The notes below the pieces were generated by a model. It was given only the letters and a program-made list of their open reading frames with translations, did not search any database and was not told the DNA's origin. The translations under genes and the position numbers were made by a program. A DNA stretch of 64,000 nt from Sycobia sp. Sy_11 (lineage: Eukaryota; Arthropoda; Insecta; Hymenoptera; Epichrysomallidae), in NCBI GenBank assembly GCA_018907035.1, contig JACCIC010000015.1, positions 2,048,001 through 2,112,000 on the forward strand. Direction: 5' to 3'. Shown one piece after another: positions 22,950 through 35,980 of this stretch (position 1 is the first letter of the stretch; each line of letters starts with the position of its first letter).

Positions 22950-25690
22950 ATCGATTTCTGTATTCGTGCGCCAGCGGCGCCATATAAACGATGAAACTGT
23001 CGGAATTGCGTATACATAAGTAGAGGAGCGCTTGATGGAAAATTGATGCGAGTTAAATCTGGGCTACGATTGAAACCGATCGTCAAGTGTTGGAAAAAAA
23101 AATGAAATTTAAAGGTATCATGTAATATGAAAACACTCAAGTAAGTGAATTTTTACTGCTATTTACAAAATAAATAATTTATGCCCTGTGTTCATATATA
23201 ATTTATAATTATGTTATAAAGTAAGCATATTAACTAATTCTTACAATCAACCTGGATGCTAAATTCTTCTTTCGCACAAAGACCTCGAAAGTGTTTCAAT
23301 ATTTCAATGATCACCCTATAATCACATCTTAACTGATATGACAATCAACAAGCATTGCAAATAGCTTTAGAATAAAATTCATATTAACTTGAAAGAATTT
23401 TCGAATTTCATTAAATTTATGTTAAATAATAGAGGTTATCTGTTAGATTATTTTAGCCTTCTATAAATAATAAAGCAAAAAATTCTTGAAACTAAATATT
23501 AGACCGTATCATAAAAGGATGTAAACATATGTGTCCACTGGGTCTTATTACGATCTGCGTCTTTGCTGCCCTGCGCGGCAAATGATTTATGAGTTTATTG
23601 TTTAGATGCCTAATGTGTTTCTATCGGTTTTAAGTTTCTCGCAAAGGCTTGCAGAGTTTTCAATTTCGAGTACTGTAGTGAGTCTTGCGTTGTCCTTTCG
23701 TTTGAACAGACGTCTTTTCTTTTCTCGTTTGAAATAAAGTTTATGTTAAAAGATTATTTCGTGTATCTTTATTTTATCATTCCACCTACTATATTTAATA
23801 AAAATTCAATATTATCTATACAATAAATTAATTTACAAAGTTTCCATCGTTTCCTAATAACTATAGTTATCTGTACTAGTAAAAATAAAGTATCTAATAG
23901 TATAGTATAGCGTACGCTTGACAATACCGTCTTATAATATGTTATTATACCGTACTTATAAAGTCGCGTTGTTATTTCACCAACCCAGTTTCACGCTAAT
24001 ACCGAGGGGCCTCCTTCACTATAGAACCCATATAACAATAGGAACCTGAACAAAATATGCACATACCATTATCTCTTCAAAATATTGAATATTGCAATTC
24101 TGGAGTTTCATATATCTTCTAAAATCCTATTTTGACTTTTAAAATTATAATATTTCAAAAATCGCACCAGTTCAACAAATTGTTGGTCCAAATTTCAATT
24201 CAGTTTCGAAAATTATTCAGGAAACCGTGTCATTGTTAAAAGAATAGCAAAATTATAGGCTAATTCTAAGCAGGATTTCGAAACAGAGATTGTTTCAAAC
24301 TATTGATTTTGCTTTATACACAATATTTTTTAATTGTATTTGAATATAAATCTTGGAGGAAAATAATTAATTTAAGTAGCGAATTAGTAGTTTATTAGGT
24401 ATAATAGTTTTGTAAGTGCGGGACTACTTGGACCACAGATTCGTTTACGGTCGTTTTGATTTTTCTGCTGTCTTTTAAATATTTTTTGGAATTATTTTAA
24501 CATTGCAGATTTATTTTAGTTGCCTGTAAAGAGATCATGATAGATTCACAATGTTATGTTTGTAAATAGAATAGAATCGATGAAAAATGCACCCACAACG
24601 GTTGCTATGCCTATTTATAATATCTTAAGATTCCTTTTTGCTATAATTAATATAATCAAAATTTTTCCTTCCGTAAAACACCTTTATATAATAATCCACA
24701 TAGAGCCGATAAAAATCCGTACAATAGTTCTCGGCGAGAATTATAGGCGTCACAGCATCTCCTATTTACGCGTCGTCCTTGCCTTTATGAGCTGGATATT
24801 TTTCAATCGAGCTTCCGGCGCGACGACCACTAAAGTTTTTTTTTTTTTTTTAACTGGCGATTGTTTCGTCATTCTCTCGGTTAACTTTACAAGCATCTTA
24901 ATTAAAGATTTTTTTACGAGGCTCTCCGCGCCATTCAATGCCCAAGGAGGAGTGCTTTAATTGTCTCTCCTTCTCCATCTCTTCGGTCTCTACCCTTGCT
25001 CGGCTCCTACTGTTTGTCGCACTGAAACTACGATCGATTAAAGATTCGAAGCTGATGCATTTGCATTTGAATTATAATCTTTGTTATACGAAACAGTCTC
25101 GGAATGTTTGTTTTTTTGCGGCTCCGAGAACTTTTTCATCGTCACAAGCAGCAACACTGGAACGTTTGCATTGGCAGTTTGGCTCGTTAAATTAACAAAT
25201 ATCTTTGATATCGAATTCAAGCTAATCGGAAAGCTTTAAACTTATTCTTGAATTAAGATAACTTCTAGCAATTTTAGCAATTTTTACTCTCCTGATTTTT
25301 TATTTCAATGAAACTTTCGTGCAGATAATCTGGCTATTCGATATAGAGCATTATAAAAGAGGGTTGTTAATAATCGATGCGGAGTAAATGCAGTCAAATC
25401 TTTTATAAATCCGATGAAAAGTATCGAACTTCTCGGCACTCATAAAATCCTTTCTACTTTACATTTATTCAATAATGAAAATAGATATTTGAAATAGATG
25501 ATAAAACAGCCTATCTCGACATATTACAGTCTTCGGCGTGTTTTATAAATATTATATATTTCTCTCTTGCTCAAACTTAGTAATGCTTTAAGATTCGCGA
25601 AAAAGCAGAGACAAAAAGCTCGAACCGAAATCTGCTCGCAAAGCATCACGAGGAATCCGCCCTGAAATGATTAAAAAAGGTGTCATTGGA
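22558..25690. other. First GC-richer islands with GA and CT tracts
   Basis: A (GA)n run at 22558-22577 and a (CT)n run at 22909-22946 flank a CpG-rich patch. The reading frames of up to 149 codons here are translated CT/GA repeats. A second GC-richer patch spans about 24720-25200. No exon could be defended. Confidence 0.5.
22909..22946. repeat. (CT)n microsatellite
   Basis: About 19 CT units, in inverted orientation to the (GA)n at 22558-22577. Confidence 0.95.
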
Positions 25691-27175
25691 ATCGAAAAGA
25701 GCCCTCTCTCACAGCTAGAATAGTGTATTTAGACCAGGCTAACAACCCTAGGCGCTCACCTTCACCGATCTCGTTCTCTATCCCTTCAAGCGTGCCCCAA
25801 TGCAATCCATCAACTTTAAAAATAGCTCACAGCGCAACACACTTGCGGGGTGCCGCCGCTCTCATCGAGCGGAAGAGCCCCGGCCGCCAGTGGACGACGT
25901 CGATCGTCGCGCGAGGATGAAAAATAAAAATAAAAAAAAATGAGAATGATCGTCCATTATATCCCGATACGATGGCGCGTACTTTCGCGCCCTCGCGTCC
26001 CTTATCTAATTCGTATCGTCGAGGCACTATACTTTACAAGGTATAATGAATTTCCAGAAGCGATATGCCAGGACTCCGGGGCACCTGCTTAAGAGGATCA
26101 TCAATTTTGACTTTAACGCCATTTTTGACGCGATTGATAAACGACCCCGGGGCGTTAACAATGGCGCGGATAGAAAGCGAATTTGACCAAGATTTATCGT
26201 TTCTTAAAGTTTTATCTTATAAATTTATCTATTATTTGCTGTTGCCAACACATAGCACTAATGTAAATATCAATAGATTTCTGTGAGAAATCTATTAAAT
26301 AATTTTGTTGTTAATAAAGTTAATAAAATAAGAAGAGAGAAACATAATATAATATACATAAGAATGGATAGTTCTCTAGAAGATTGGATTTAGAATATGA
26401 TTTTAAAAGTGACGTCAAGAAGAACGTGATTTTTTAAATAGTTTTTTTATTTTAATGAGTTGTCTATATTTTTTTAATAGTGTTTTACACTAGGACACTT
26501 TTTTGGCTAATTTAATGTAACTAGACCTGAAGATATGTTTTTAATTGTAAACCCACCTTATTTGTTCAATTCAGATCCGTTATACTTCTATTCAATTTGG
26601 GATTGAATTCAATTCGGATGATAATTCTTCATCCTAATCACCCTAATCCTAAGCTTCATTCCTAAAAAATTCTGGCCAATCCTTTCCAAATTAATCTCGA
26701 AAATGTGTCGAAAAAAAGCAGAAAATTATAATTATCCCTTAATTATTTAGTTACACCGTTCCTCCATAATTCAGCAGCTTTTTTTAAAGGGATTAAGGAT
26801 TGCGCACGTTCAAAGCGTAACAAAAAGGTGGGGAAGGAGGAGGAGAACGCCCGCAAAGAACTAGATAAAGCCAATGGAAGAACAAAGTTTTAGCCGCTGG
26901 AAAAAGTCTTCCCGAAGAAAAGTGGCGGCGGATATGGGATACCTCGGTGTATCGGGAGAGCCGCCCACCAACGCGGGACTTCTGCGCTGCAAGGAGGTTG
27001 AATTTAATTTTACACCCCGGCGACTCTCGCCGATCGGTTCCCCATTGTAGCTCTCTGTACCTTCGGGGAGCTCGTTGGGTGTGTTAATTGGCGAGGCCTC
27101 ATTGCCGACCATGGTTCCAACCTCCCTTGCTGCAGCTGCGCCCTATCGACGAAGGAAAGAGAGAGGCAGAAAGAG

Positions 27176-27236
<61 letters not shown>

Positions 27237-27480
27237 GAGATAACCGTTGGTCCTGGCACACGATCATGCCTGAGGGACCGACCTGTGCTTAAGTGCTTCT
27301 TGCTTTTTAACTCGGTTTAGCTCTGCTGGAATTAATTATGCAAGAGCAGGGACTCGGCGAATTGCAGTTCGGCTTCGGGGATTTTTTTCTCCCCAGAAAG
27401 TCGATAAAGCTCGAGGAGTTTGTATAGGAGTTGGCGCTCGACTATTCGCTTTATGTTGGCGAACTCCATGAAGCGAGTAC
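25690..27480. other. CpG-rich islands around 25.7-26.2 and 26.8-27.5 kb
   Basis: GC content rises sharply above the flanks and CpG is frequent. Short frames on both strands (65-85 codons) are unrecognised. A long (GA)n tract at 27180-27233 sits in the second island. These resemble regulatory islands in introns or intergenic DNA; no promoter elements were clear. Confidence 0.45.
27180..27233. repeat. (GA)n microsatellite
   Basis: About 26 GA units with one GAGT interruption near the end. Confidence 0.95.
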
Positions 27481-29360
27481 AGTTAAAAAAGTTGAAGAGA
27501 AAATGTGAAACAAGCGAAAGTATATACGACTGTTTAGGCCTAAGGTGTACAGTTACATTACATACGAATAGTCCTTAGTGCCTTTTTCCAACAATAATCC
27601 TGCTCGAAATGAAAACGTTTCTAATTTGTATTTCAAAGTTTTTATGTAATGTTTTATAAATAAATTAAAAGTTTCAAAATTACCATATTTTCAATCTCTA
27701 TTTTGCAAAGTTAGGAAAAAAAACTTTGAAAATCCAATGTGAAAAATTCGATTCCCAAAAATTCTGATTTTAACTGATCTTTCTATTTTAGATTTCTTTA
27801 TAATTGTAACTTTCTACATTATATGCCAACTTTAATTTATTGAATATTATAGAAAAGTGAGTCTATGATAAATGAACTGCCAAAAAGGTCGTAGAACAAG
27901 AAATTCTATCAGATTCGGATCCAATATTTCTTCAAACTATTGAATTTTTCTAAGCCAGAAAATGTCAAATAAACAATATGTCATTCTTAGTTTGGACTGT
28001 CTTTAATAAGCTTAAGTATCGAATATTAAATTATGTCTTTATTAACTGAACTACTGATTAACTTCATTACTGATTTATGCTGTAGTAAAACCCTGAAAAA
28101 TGATGTTAACTGTATCAAAATAAACGATAATATTTTTGAAGTATTAGGTAAAATTATTGTAAAAGTTTGTACTCAAACAGGAAACTCCAGAATTCTGAGC
28201 TTGTCCGTCGGAGTCTTCCTTAAGTAAATAATATCAACCGCGTCCAAGAAAGGGGCACCCAAAATGGATACATCACCTTTGATGAATAGCGTCGCATAAC
28301 AGAATAGAAGATATCCGGGGATTTGATCCTCCAGACAACAAAGTCTACATAAATAATCTATAGCCAATCTCATTTTATTCTTTACCGAAGTCACTCTAGT
28401 GAAGTCCATCGAATTTTTTAGTAAATATGATTCATAATTTTCAACTAAAACGTCGATACAATTTATTTATTGTCATCATTGGACATCAGTTTTAAATATT
28501 TGTTATTCTTTTAAGGTTGACCTAGTATTCAAAAATTTCAAAATAACTTATAAAATATTTACTAGATTATTAAATGAAAAATTCTTTAATGATAAGAGAA
28601 AAATCAGCTAAATTTGTTTGTGTCATTTCAATAAAAATACGATTAATGCTGCTGTAAATCTCAGTCATCTTAATTTGAATTAAAAGTTAATGTATTGAAA
28701 AGCTTTATTATAATAAATGTATAGAAATGTCACTTACTGAAGTACAACATCTATTGTCCTGCAAGCATAATATACTTAATATTTGACTTGGCATGATGTA
28801 TTTTCGCCTCACTTACATATGCTTAACTTGCATAGTAATAAAATGTACAAAAGTCTTCAAAATATTGTAAATCAACTCAAAATTCTTTTTTATAGAATTA
28901 ACAGAATTACAGAATTAAAAAACTAGATTTTTTAAAACCAAGATTCGGTAAAATTGATAAAGAAATATATCGTCCGATCTTAACAGCACGAATTAGCGCG
29001 ATACAATAAATTGGGTTTATTCCAAATGAATTTTTGCTCTTATCAATCTTCGTGTCCAACTTCGACCCGTAGGGAGACGCTGCGAACAAGAGCCAAGATA
29101 AGCTCTCTACCGTGCGAACGGGAATAAAAGTTACGTGAAAAGGTGGCAAGGCCAGCCGAGCCAGAAAATCCATACACTCCTGCAGACTGTTTAGTTCAGA
29201 TTTTGAGCGGAGATATTGTAATAAATTCCAGTCATTCCCTGCCGAAGCCCGTCGTGGCTCTCATCCCGCGGCAGCACAGACACTCGCGCCACTTTTTATC
29301 CTCAAATTTCTCGGCCTCGCGGCGTAAATCATCGGCAAAATAGGCGATCTCGAGGATGTC

Positions 29361-29363
<3 letters not shown>

Positions 29364-29425
<62 letters not shown>
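29364..29425. repeat. (TA)n microsatellite
   Basis: About 31 TA units, the longest pure TA tract in the window. Confidence 0.95.
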
Positions 29426-29426
<1 letters not shown>

Positions 29427-29545
29427 CGAGGCGTCAAACCCTACCTCGGAAATGAAGAATCTCGTATCGGAACTTTACTCCGAGTGATAAATAAAAGGGA
29501 GCGGTTGTCAGATGAGTGACATGTTTTATGGTTTCACCCTCTTGC

Positions 29546-29548
<3 letters not shown>

Positions 29549-29585
<37 letters not shown>
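29549..29585. repeat. (GA)n microsatellite
   Basis: About 18 GA units, 125 bases after the (TA)n tract. Confidence 0.95.
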
Positions 29586-29590
<5 letters not shown>

Positions 29591-31070
29591 AATTATTCCG
29601 CTCCTTTGTATACGCATAAGCACGCATCAACAGAGAGCTTCCATTCAGGGTAAGAAGTCCGGTGATGGTTGCGCAGATGTATTACAAATATAAAAATCCC
29701 TGGGGTAAGATCAAATGCAATTTTTTAGGATCTCGCTTATGAAAGATGGAATTGCTTTTGTCCGTGCTCGAACTATTAACCGATTTGTCACTTACGAAAT
29801 CCACTGTTTTTTAATTGTTTTCTAGCGTTACTTTTTTAACTAATTTTTCCTTACTTCATCATTGAGGCTTAAATAATAATGGAACTAGATCATTAGATCA
29901 GCTATCCCTCCTATTAAACAAAGTTATATAACAGTGATTACTGTTCATCGATTCTTTTTGATAAACATGAAAGGTCATGAATGTTGACCCATTAAACTAA
30001 CAATGACAGTATCTAATGGTTGAGATTTAAAGAAATGTTTTGGTTTTATTATTATTTTATTCATATACCAGTTTTTTGCTAAATAAAAGTTCCTTTTTTC
30101 TGACAAGTTTAAGTAGTTTTACACTACTGAAGTTTAAAGCATTACTGGATATATAAAGTATATTTTCTTTTTCTGTATCAGATATACATGTAACTTATTG
30201 ATCAGGGAAGTTTACTAATATATTAAGAAGAACTTTAAATTTAATATTTAAAGTTACATTTGTCCGATCTATTTTATAGCATCATGTGAAGGAATTATTT
30301 ATGGTTTTAATCCTCAACGTTTTGATAATCACAGTACAGTCTATTAAAATAGGAAATACTAAAGTTAACTAGCAATCAAATCTAACCGCTAAAATTATTC
30401 ACTCCATTCCATTATAATGGAATTACGAGTACATGCATTGTTTTGGTGTATACGAAATAATAGATCTTCTTCATCGACACTAAAAAATCATTATCATTGA
30501 TGAATTGTTATAAGATGTGAAAAAAAAAAATAAATGAAAACCATTAGCATTTTGCGTTTAAACGAACTAGAGCATCGGTAAGACGTTAAAGAGTGTAATT
30601 TAGTATTTTAAAATTACCAATGTAAACGAACGATACGATACATGAAATAGCAAAGACTTTGATATTTCGATAACTAGCGAATAGCGAGAGTTTTTAGCTA
30701 AGAATGAGTTGTTATAGAATTCACATCCATAAAAGATAGCTACATTTTCGATAAATACGTGATCTTACAACATGAAATATAAATAAAACTTGTTGATTTA
30801 ATTTCAGCTGGTTAGATAGAGTTAAATCAACTATTGCAATAAAAAGACAGCAGCTGCGTCTAAATTGAAAATTGCCAATCAATGTAAATAAAAAATCACA
30901 GGCGCCCCTTTCACGGCCAGCGGCAATCTACGCATTTCCGTGCAAACACGGAAAATCCATTGCATGCCAAATCCCGCCGCATTGAATGCGCGACAGCACG
31001 AGCCTCGCAACTACTGTACACACATACGTATGCCTGTCACGTATATAAGTAACAATAATATCAAACTCAC

Positions 31071-31491
31071 CGCCAGGTATGACCCTCCCGAGGGGGGCGG
31101 CGGGGGCGGGTGGCACCGAGCCCGCGATGCTGTACAGTGTCTGTCCGCTGCCGTACCTGACGCCGGCCCCGCCGACGCCACCGCCACCGCCACCGCCGAC
31201 GCCGCAGTGATAGGACGTCGTGGGCGTCGTGGGGTCCTCGGAGCCGCGGGCGATGACCGAGATCTCGTCCAGCTCCTGACCGCTGTCATATTGGAAGAGG
31301 CGGGTCGCGCTGGTGCTCGCGGCCGCGCTCCCGGGGCCGCAGTCGCCGTGCGAGTCGGATCGGCCGCTCCTGCCGCCGCCGCCGCCACCGCCGCCGCCGA
31401 CACCACCGCTTCGGCCACGAAGCGACTGCACCAGCCGCTTGGCGCCGGAAGACATTCCACGCAGGTGATCCAGCCTTGCCGTCTGCTCGCG
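31071..31491 (-). CDS. Coding exon of an unidentified minus-strand gene, glycine-tract rich
   Basis: The minus strand has CTTTTCCCCCAG directly before 31491 (strong 3' splice site) and GTGAGT directly after 31071 (strong donor). The 421-base exon between them is open in one frame. It reads Arg-Glu-Gln-Thr-Ala-Arg-Leu-Asp-His-Leu-Arg-Gly, then Met at 31455, then Ser-Ser-Gly-Ala-Lys-Arg-Leu-Val-Gln-Ser-Leu. Two polyglycine tracts (eight to nine and seven residues) follow, with a charged segment Gln-Glu-Leu-Asp-Glu-Ile between them and Ser-Gly-Gln-Thr-Leu-Tyr-Ser-Ile after the second. This composition suggests a disordered, cytoplasmic linker or tail. It could be an internal exon, or the first coding exon starting at 31455. 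The overlapping 200-codon + strand frame is Ala-rich shadow. I do not recognise the protein and found no other exon. Confidence 0.6.
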
Positions 31492-34400
31492 CTGGGGGAA
31501 AAGAAGAAGACGCGCGGAGGCTTTAAAACTGATTATGGGTGAAGTAAATGTGGGGAAGGGGGTTTGGGTGGGACAACAAGGTCAACTTGTCGTTTTGATG
31601 CGTATATATATATATGGGATAAAAATTCGACTGTTGTCGACGATGTCTGGGTCTGCAGATTTTAACGAAATTTATTTTTCCTACGGTGCTGGCGTCTTAA
31701 GTAGATGTTTCCTAGAGCAGTTAATATTAATTTCAAAGGTTCCTTAAATTTCCTTTCTGTATTTTATATTACACATGGATGGATTTTCAATACGTTTTTA
31801 ATTGCATTCGTCGATTTTTCGACATTTCCATGCTTTTAATACAGTAGTAATTCAAGTCATTGAATGATGTTAAATAAATAGAAGAGTTTATTATTATTAT
31901 ATCATTAACGGCAAAAAACACTGAGCAGTATGTGCATCCAGTATTAATTCAGTGTCGACTAACGTCTCTAATAGAGTAAACTTAAACCATATGTTTCTTT
32001 TTTAATTCTCTACTTTCTATTTACAGATTGTTTCACTTATCACATGTAACAGACAAGTGCACCTGATAGATAAGTAGCAGCAATGCCGAAACATAAAAAT
32101 CTAATCGGCGCTTATAGGAGATGAATGAACATTTAAGAAATTCGGAATATTTCGAATAGTTGCTCTAAAAAATATCTATTTAGACAAAGCAGGTCAATTA
32201 GTTTCATTAAAACTCTGCCATCCAATGTTGAAATACTATCTTGAAAGCAGTATTGATAATGAAAGTACTCTACGATCTCGAGAGAAAACTTCGTGGCTAA
32301 ATATATAGAAGGGCAGATATGATATTATGTCGAGAATATTTTAAATGTATTTACAAGTACTCTTTCTTGCAGTTTGTCTATTTATAATGAATCCCATAAA
32401 CATTATGGTAATTCGAATGACATATTCAGTTGAATAATTTAAGTATTTGAAGAATATGATCTAAAATTTTATTTAGATAGTTATAATGCCTTGATAACAC
32501 AGTATGCTTAAGTTATTCGTTCATAAGTATACGTTGCTTTCGATTTTTATAAGAATGAAAATCTAAGGTCCAAATGTACCGATAAATATAACATTGGAAT
32601 TTATTGAAATAAATCCATATAATATATTTGATAAGCTAGTGCGGAAGATATTTTGAATATTCTGTATGCTTTTCGTGTGTCGGTTTTATTCATCTGATAA
32701 CATCGTTCCCATTAGGCCATTAACAACGCACTATGAACATAACACTTAAATTAACACAAGTCCTAAGCTTACACATTTTAAATCCACTCAGCGTATGTTC
32801 AACCCTCAAAAACAAATATTCCACCAATTCACCCCACCAATCAATACAAAATATTTCCGAAATTTCGGAACACAATTATTAAAGGATTTGCATTTCAAAT
32901 CTTCTAAAAAATACGAAAAATGTATCCTCGCCATTCGCAGGAAATATTTTTGTTCTTTCCTCTCTGAGAATTAAATAAGATAACGAAGATGAAGTATTAC
33001 AAGTTTTGCATAGTTTTATTGCATACGTTTATGCACGTTCAATTGCAACGCATAAATCAAATTCAAATATTAATTTAAATTCTTATACTACCCATTACTT
33101 TTATGACTGTTTTCATTTTGAATAAAATTAAATATCGAAATAATTTTGCAACATATAAAAAAACTAGTATATTAAGCAAGAATATATTTTATAGCTTGTT
33201 CAGAAATGGAGTTGTATCTCGAATGTTCTATTAATGCAGGCAATTTTAGAAAGTCAAAGAACACTGTGAAATGGTAATTTAAGCTCATTTCGTCTCCACT
33301 AACTAAAATTTTAAGTTTGTAATAAAATTTCGACTAGTGCTTTGATTTTAAAAATAATTAATTTAGAAAGTACATTTTTATTGTAGCATATATAATAAAG
33401 TGGAATTTATTTCAAGTAATTTTTAGAATGTTTAATTCATGTTCGCAATCATAACCAAGATTTAATAATTTTCTTTAATTACTTTGATGAACACATATAA
33501 AAAAAGAATGATTCAAAATTAATTTAATACAACTATAAATATTCTACTTAATATTGAGACATTGTTATTGTTTATGTTAAAAGACATTTAAAGTATTTAC
33601 CTTTGCTATCATTAATAGTTCATAGGTTTCGCATATAAATTAATATTATCTTGTGATTATCTGGCAATAAGTAAGAAATTAATGCTTATGCTGTATCATT
33701 TTAAAACTAAGCATATTATTATATACAAAAAGCGATATTCATAAATTCTGTATGAATATACTCTTGTTAAAATTCCAACTATTATAATCGGAAGTAGATC
33801 TTTTAGAATAGATAATGCTCATCATAATACTCGTAATATCGAAGATAATATTTTGTTTAATGGCTAACAGCATCAGCAGGGATTTTCGAATCGATTCGGA
33901 AAGAGCGAAGAGTATCTGAGATTAGATTAAAGCAACCTTCTACAAGAGCCGTGTGTATTCAATCCTGTGTAATCCAATACGTAGCTGAAGAAGCTCTCTT
34001 GCGCAGTTTACAATGGAATATAATGGTATATTTGGGAGAAAATAATTTGAAAAATATGTAGTCAAAAATTAATCCAATTGTAGAATTTTTCAGTTACATT
34101 TACGAATAAATTAAAGAAGAATTGCCAGATTATCACAATGAAAATACAAATCGAAGGGAAATGGTTAATTTTAATCATTTTCCGAGGAACTACCCGAAAG
34201 GATTTATTCTTTATTAACCAAACTTAATTAACTATAGAAAATAGCAAAGAGATAAACATTATGTAAATTCTTTTTTAGACTTTTGGAACAGAGAACTAAA
34301 TCGATTACGAGGAAAAAAACGTTGGAAAAAATTAAAAAGAACTTTAATTTTAAATGTCAATTAAATTAAATACTCTACGAGATGGGATTTTCGACTAACC

Positions 34401-34840
34401 AATTTTGAATTAGCACAGTTTCAAAACATTATTTTTTTACCGAAAATATGTGAAAAAATTACATTTAATCGATAAATTCCTATGTGCTTTGATGTGCAAA
34501 ATGAATGAGAAACTACTTAACGCAATCATATTGAGTTAGAGTATCCATGATCAGAATACAAATTTTAGGTAAATGAATATTTAATAAATTTGATTAAACA
34601 TATTGTTATAATTAACGATACGATATATTTTTAAGATATTCAAGCATCTTTTAAAAAAGTGAAAATCTTAGACTGGTATTAAACTTCAAATCCAAAATAA
34701 ATGTTTATAACAAGAAATCATCAATGATATATCTTGTCCATTTTTAAAATAATTTCCATGCTACGGAATACAATTAATAAGTTTTTCCAATTTCAAACAT
34801 TGTACAATTACCGTAAGTTTCAATAAAACATCAACCCAAT
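31492..34840. other. AT-rich stretch upstream of the minus-strand exon
   Basis: No gene or exon supported. It is probably intron of the 31-kb gene, or intergenic. Confidence 0.5.
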
Positions 34841-34980
34841 AACCGACATGCGAAGTCACCCTTCAGCTAAATATGATAATCCAGGTAAATGCTCACCTCG
34901 CAAGTTTTTCCTTCTCCGCTCGGCTTCGGCCTCGCCCCTGTCTCACTTTCTTGCCCCCCACAGTTTTCCTCGCCCTCTGC

Positions 34981-34982
<2 letters not shown>

Positions 34983-35010
<28 letters not shown>
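34983..35010. repeat. (CT)n microsatellite
   Basis: About 14 CT units at the left edge of a CpG-rich island. Confidence 0.95.
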
Positions 35011-35017
<7 letters not shown>

Positions 35018-35229
35018 TGCCTCACTATTTCAACTCCTTCCACCTATCCTCCCCCGTTTCAGTACGAGGGAAAAATAAGAGGAAAGCGTCGACGATCGAG
35101 CCGCGCACCCTCCGCCGCCGTCACCGACTCCTTGCTCTTATCATGTTACGGCTGCCAAACGCCCGCCGCTGTTGCTGCTGCCAAACTTCATTCGCCTCCT
35201 CGTCCAGCTGCCGTCGCCTTCTCGCTCTC

Positions 35230-35404
35230 TATAAGCCAGCCACTGCCTGTGCTGCTGCGTCGGGCCAAGCCTCGAGGTCGAACCGCATGGTTTGACGCGT
35301 GCCACAATGCTTCCTATCGCACGCGATCGTTTGCAATTATTATCTGCGACGAGTTTCGGTTCGGTGACGACGACGACGACGTCGCTCCAACGTTTACGAC
35401 CAAG
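35230..35404 (+). promoter_or_regulatory. Candidate promoter and first exon in CpG island
   Basis: CTCTATAAGCC carries TATAAG at 35230-35235. About 175 bases later there is a strong donor, CCAAG followed by GTAAGC starting at 35405. Within the putative exon an ATG at 35307 in good context (A at -3) opens a 33-codon frame crossing the donor, with a run of five Thr from (ACG)n. Other frames across the same island (up to 218 codons) mostly translate the CT repeat. A spliced + strand transcript beginning here is possible but rests on short motifs. Confidence 0.3.
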
Positions 35405-35932
35405 GTAAGCATTGCGAAGCTGCCCCCGAGATTTCTTGGCGAGGACTATGAACTTTTGGTTCACAGAGGTAGGCGAACTTTACATAGTTATAGAGCGATG
35501 AATGTCTTCACTATTTCCCTGCAAGCTCTGTTTTGGACAGAATGAGCTCTAATGGTATCCAAGCTAACGTCTATACACGTAGGTGGATGCGTCCGATGTT
35601 AAGGATGTGCGTATCGGGCATCTTACCGGTCAAGAACCTGCGGACAGAAAATGTGCATGCGATGAGCAAGTGTTCATCTGTTTTCTTTTCATATTGTTTT
35701 TTACCGGGCTCCATTGCAAATTGTAATTTATTCATCGGTAGGAGAAGAAATTTTTCTCAGATAGGTAATAATAGCGAGAGCTTTGTCTTAATTTTTTTGT
35801 GCAAAAAAAGTTAGGGTTGGATTTAAGAGTTAGAGAAAGTTAGAAAATGCTATGTGTACATGTAGTGGATAAAGATTATAATTAAGTATAGACTTTAATA
35901 TACAAATATGATAATCAGTATCTATGAGGATG

Positions 35933-35980
<48 letters not shown>

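Larger units (their letters stand above)
27481..31064. other. Gene-poor stretch downstream of the minus-strand exon
   Basis: No further exon of the 31-kb minus-strand gene was found here, though short exons could be missed. A 78-codon minus-strand frame at 28173-28409 looks protein-like but is unrecognised. A CpG-rich patch spans about 29000-29350 and is followed by a (TA)n and a (GA)n tract. Confidence 0.45.

Noticed and set aside
22691..23140. Minus-strand frame of 149 codons
   Set aside because: It contains an Arg-Glu run from the (CT)n tract and no recognisable protein sequence on either side.
28173..28409. Minus-strand 78-codon frame, considered as a receptor or transposon fragment
   Set aside because: No motif of any family could be pointed to.
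30940..31542. Plus-strand frame of 200 codons over the 31-kb exon
   Set aside because: Ala/Arg-rich antisense shadow of the minus-strand exon; the splice signals fit only the minus strand.
34889..35545. Plus-strand frame of 218 codons
   Set aside because: The first half translates a CT microsatellite (Ser-Leu repeats) and the frame runs straight through the strong donor at 35405. Only the short promoter/exon candidate was kept.
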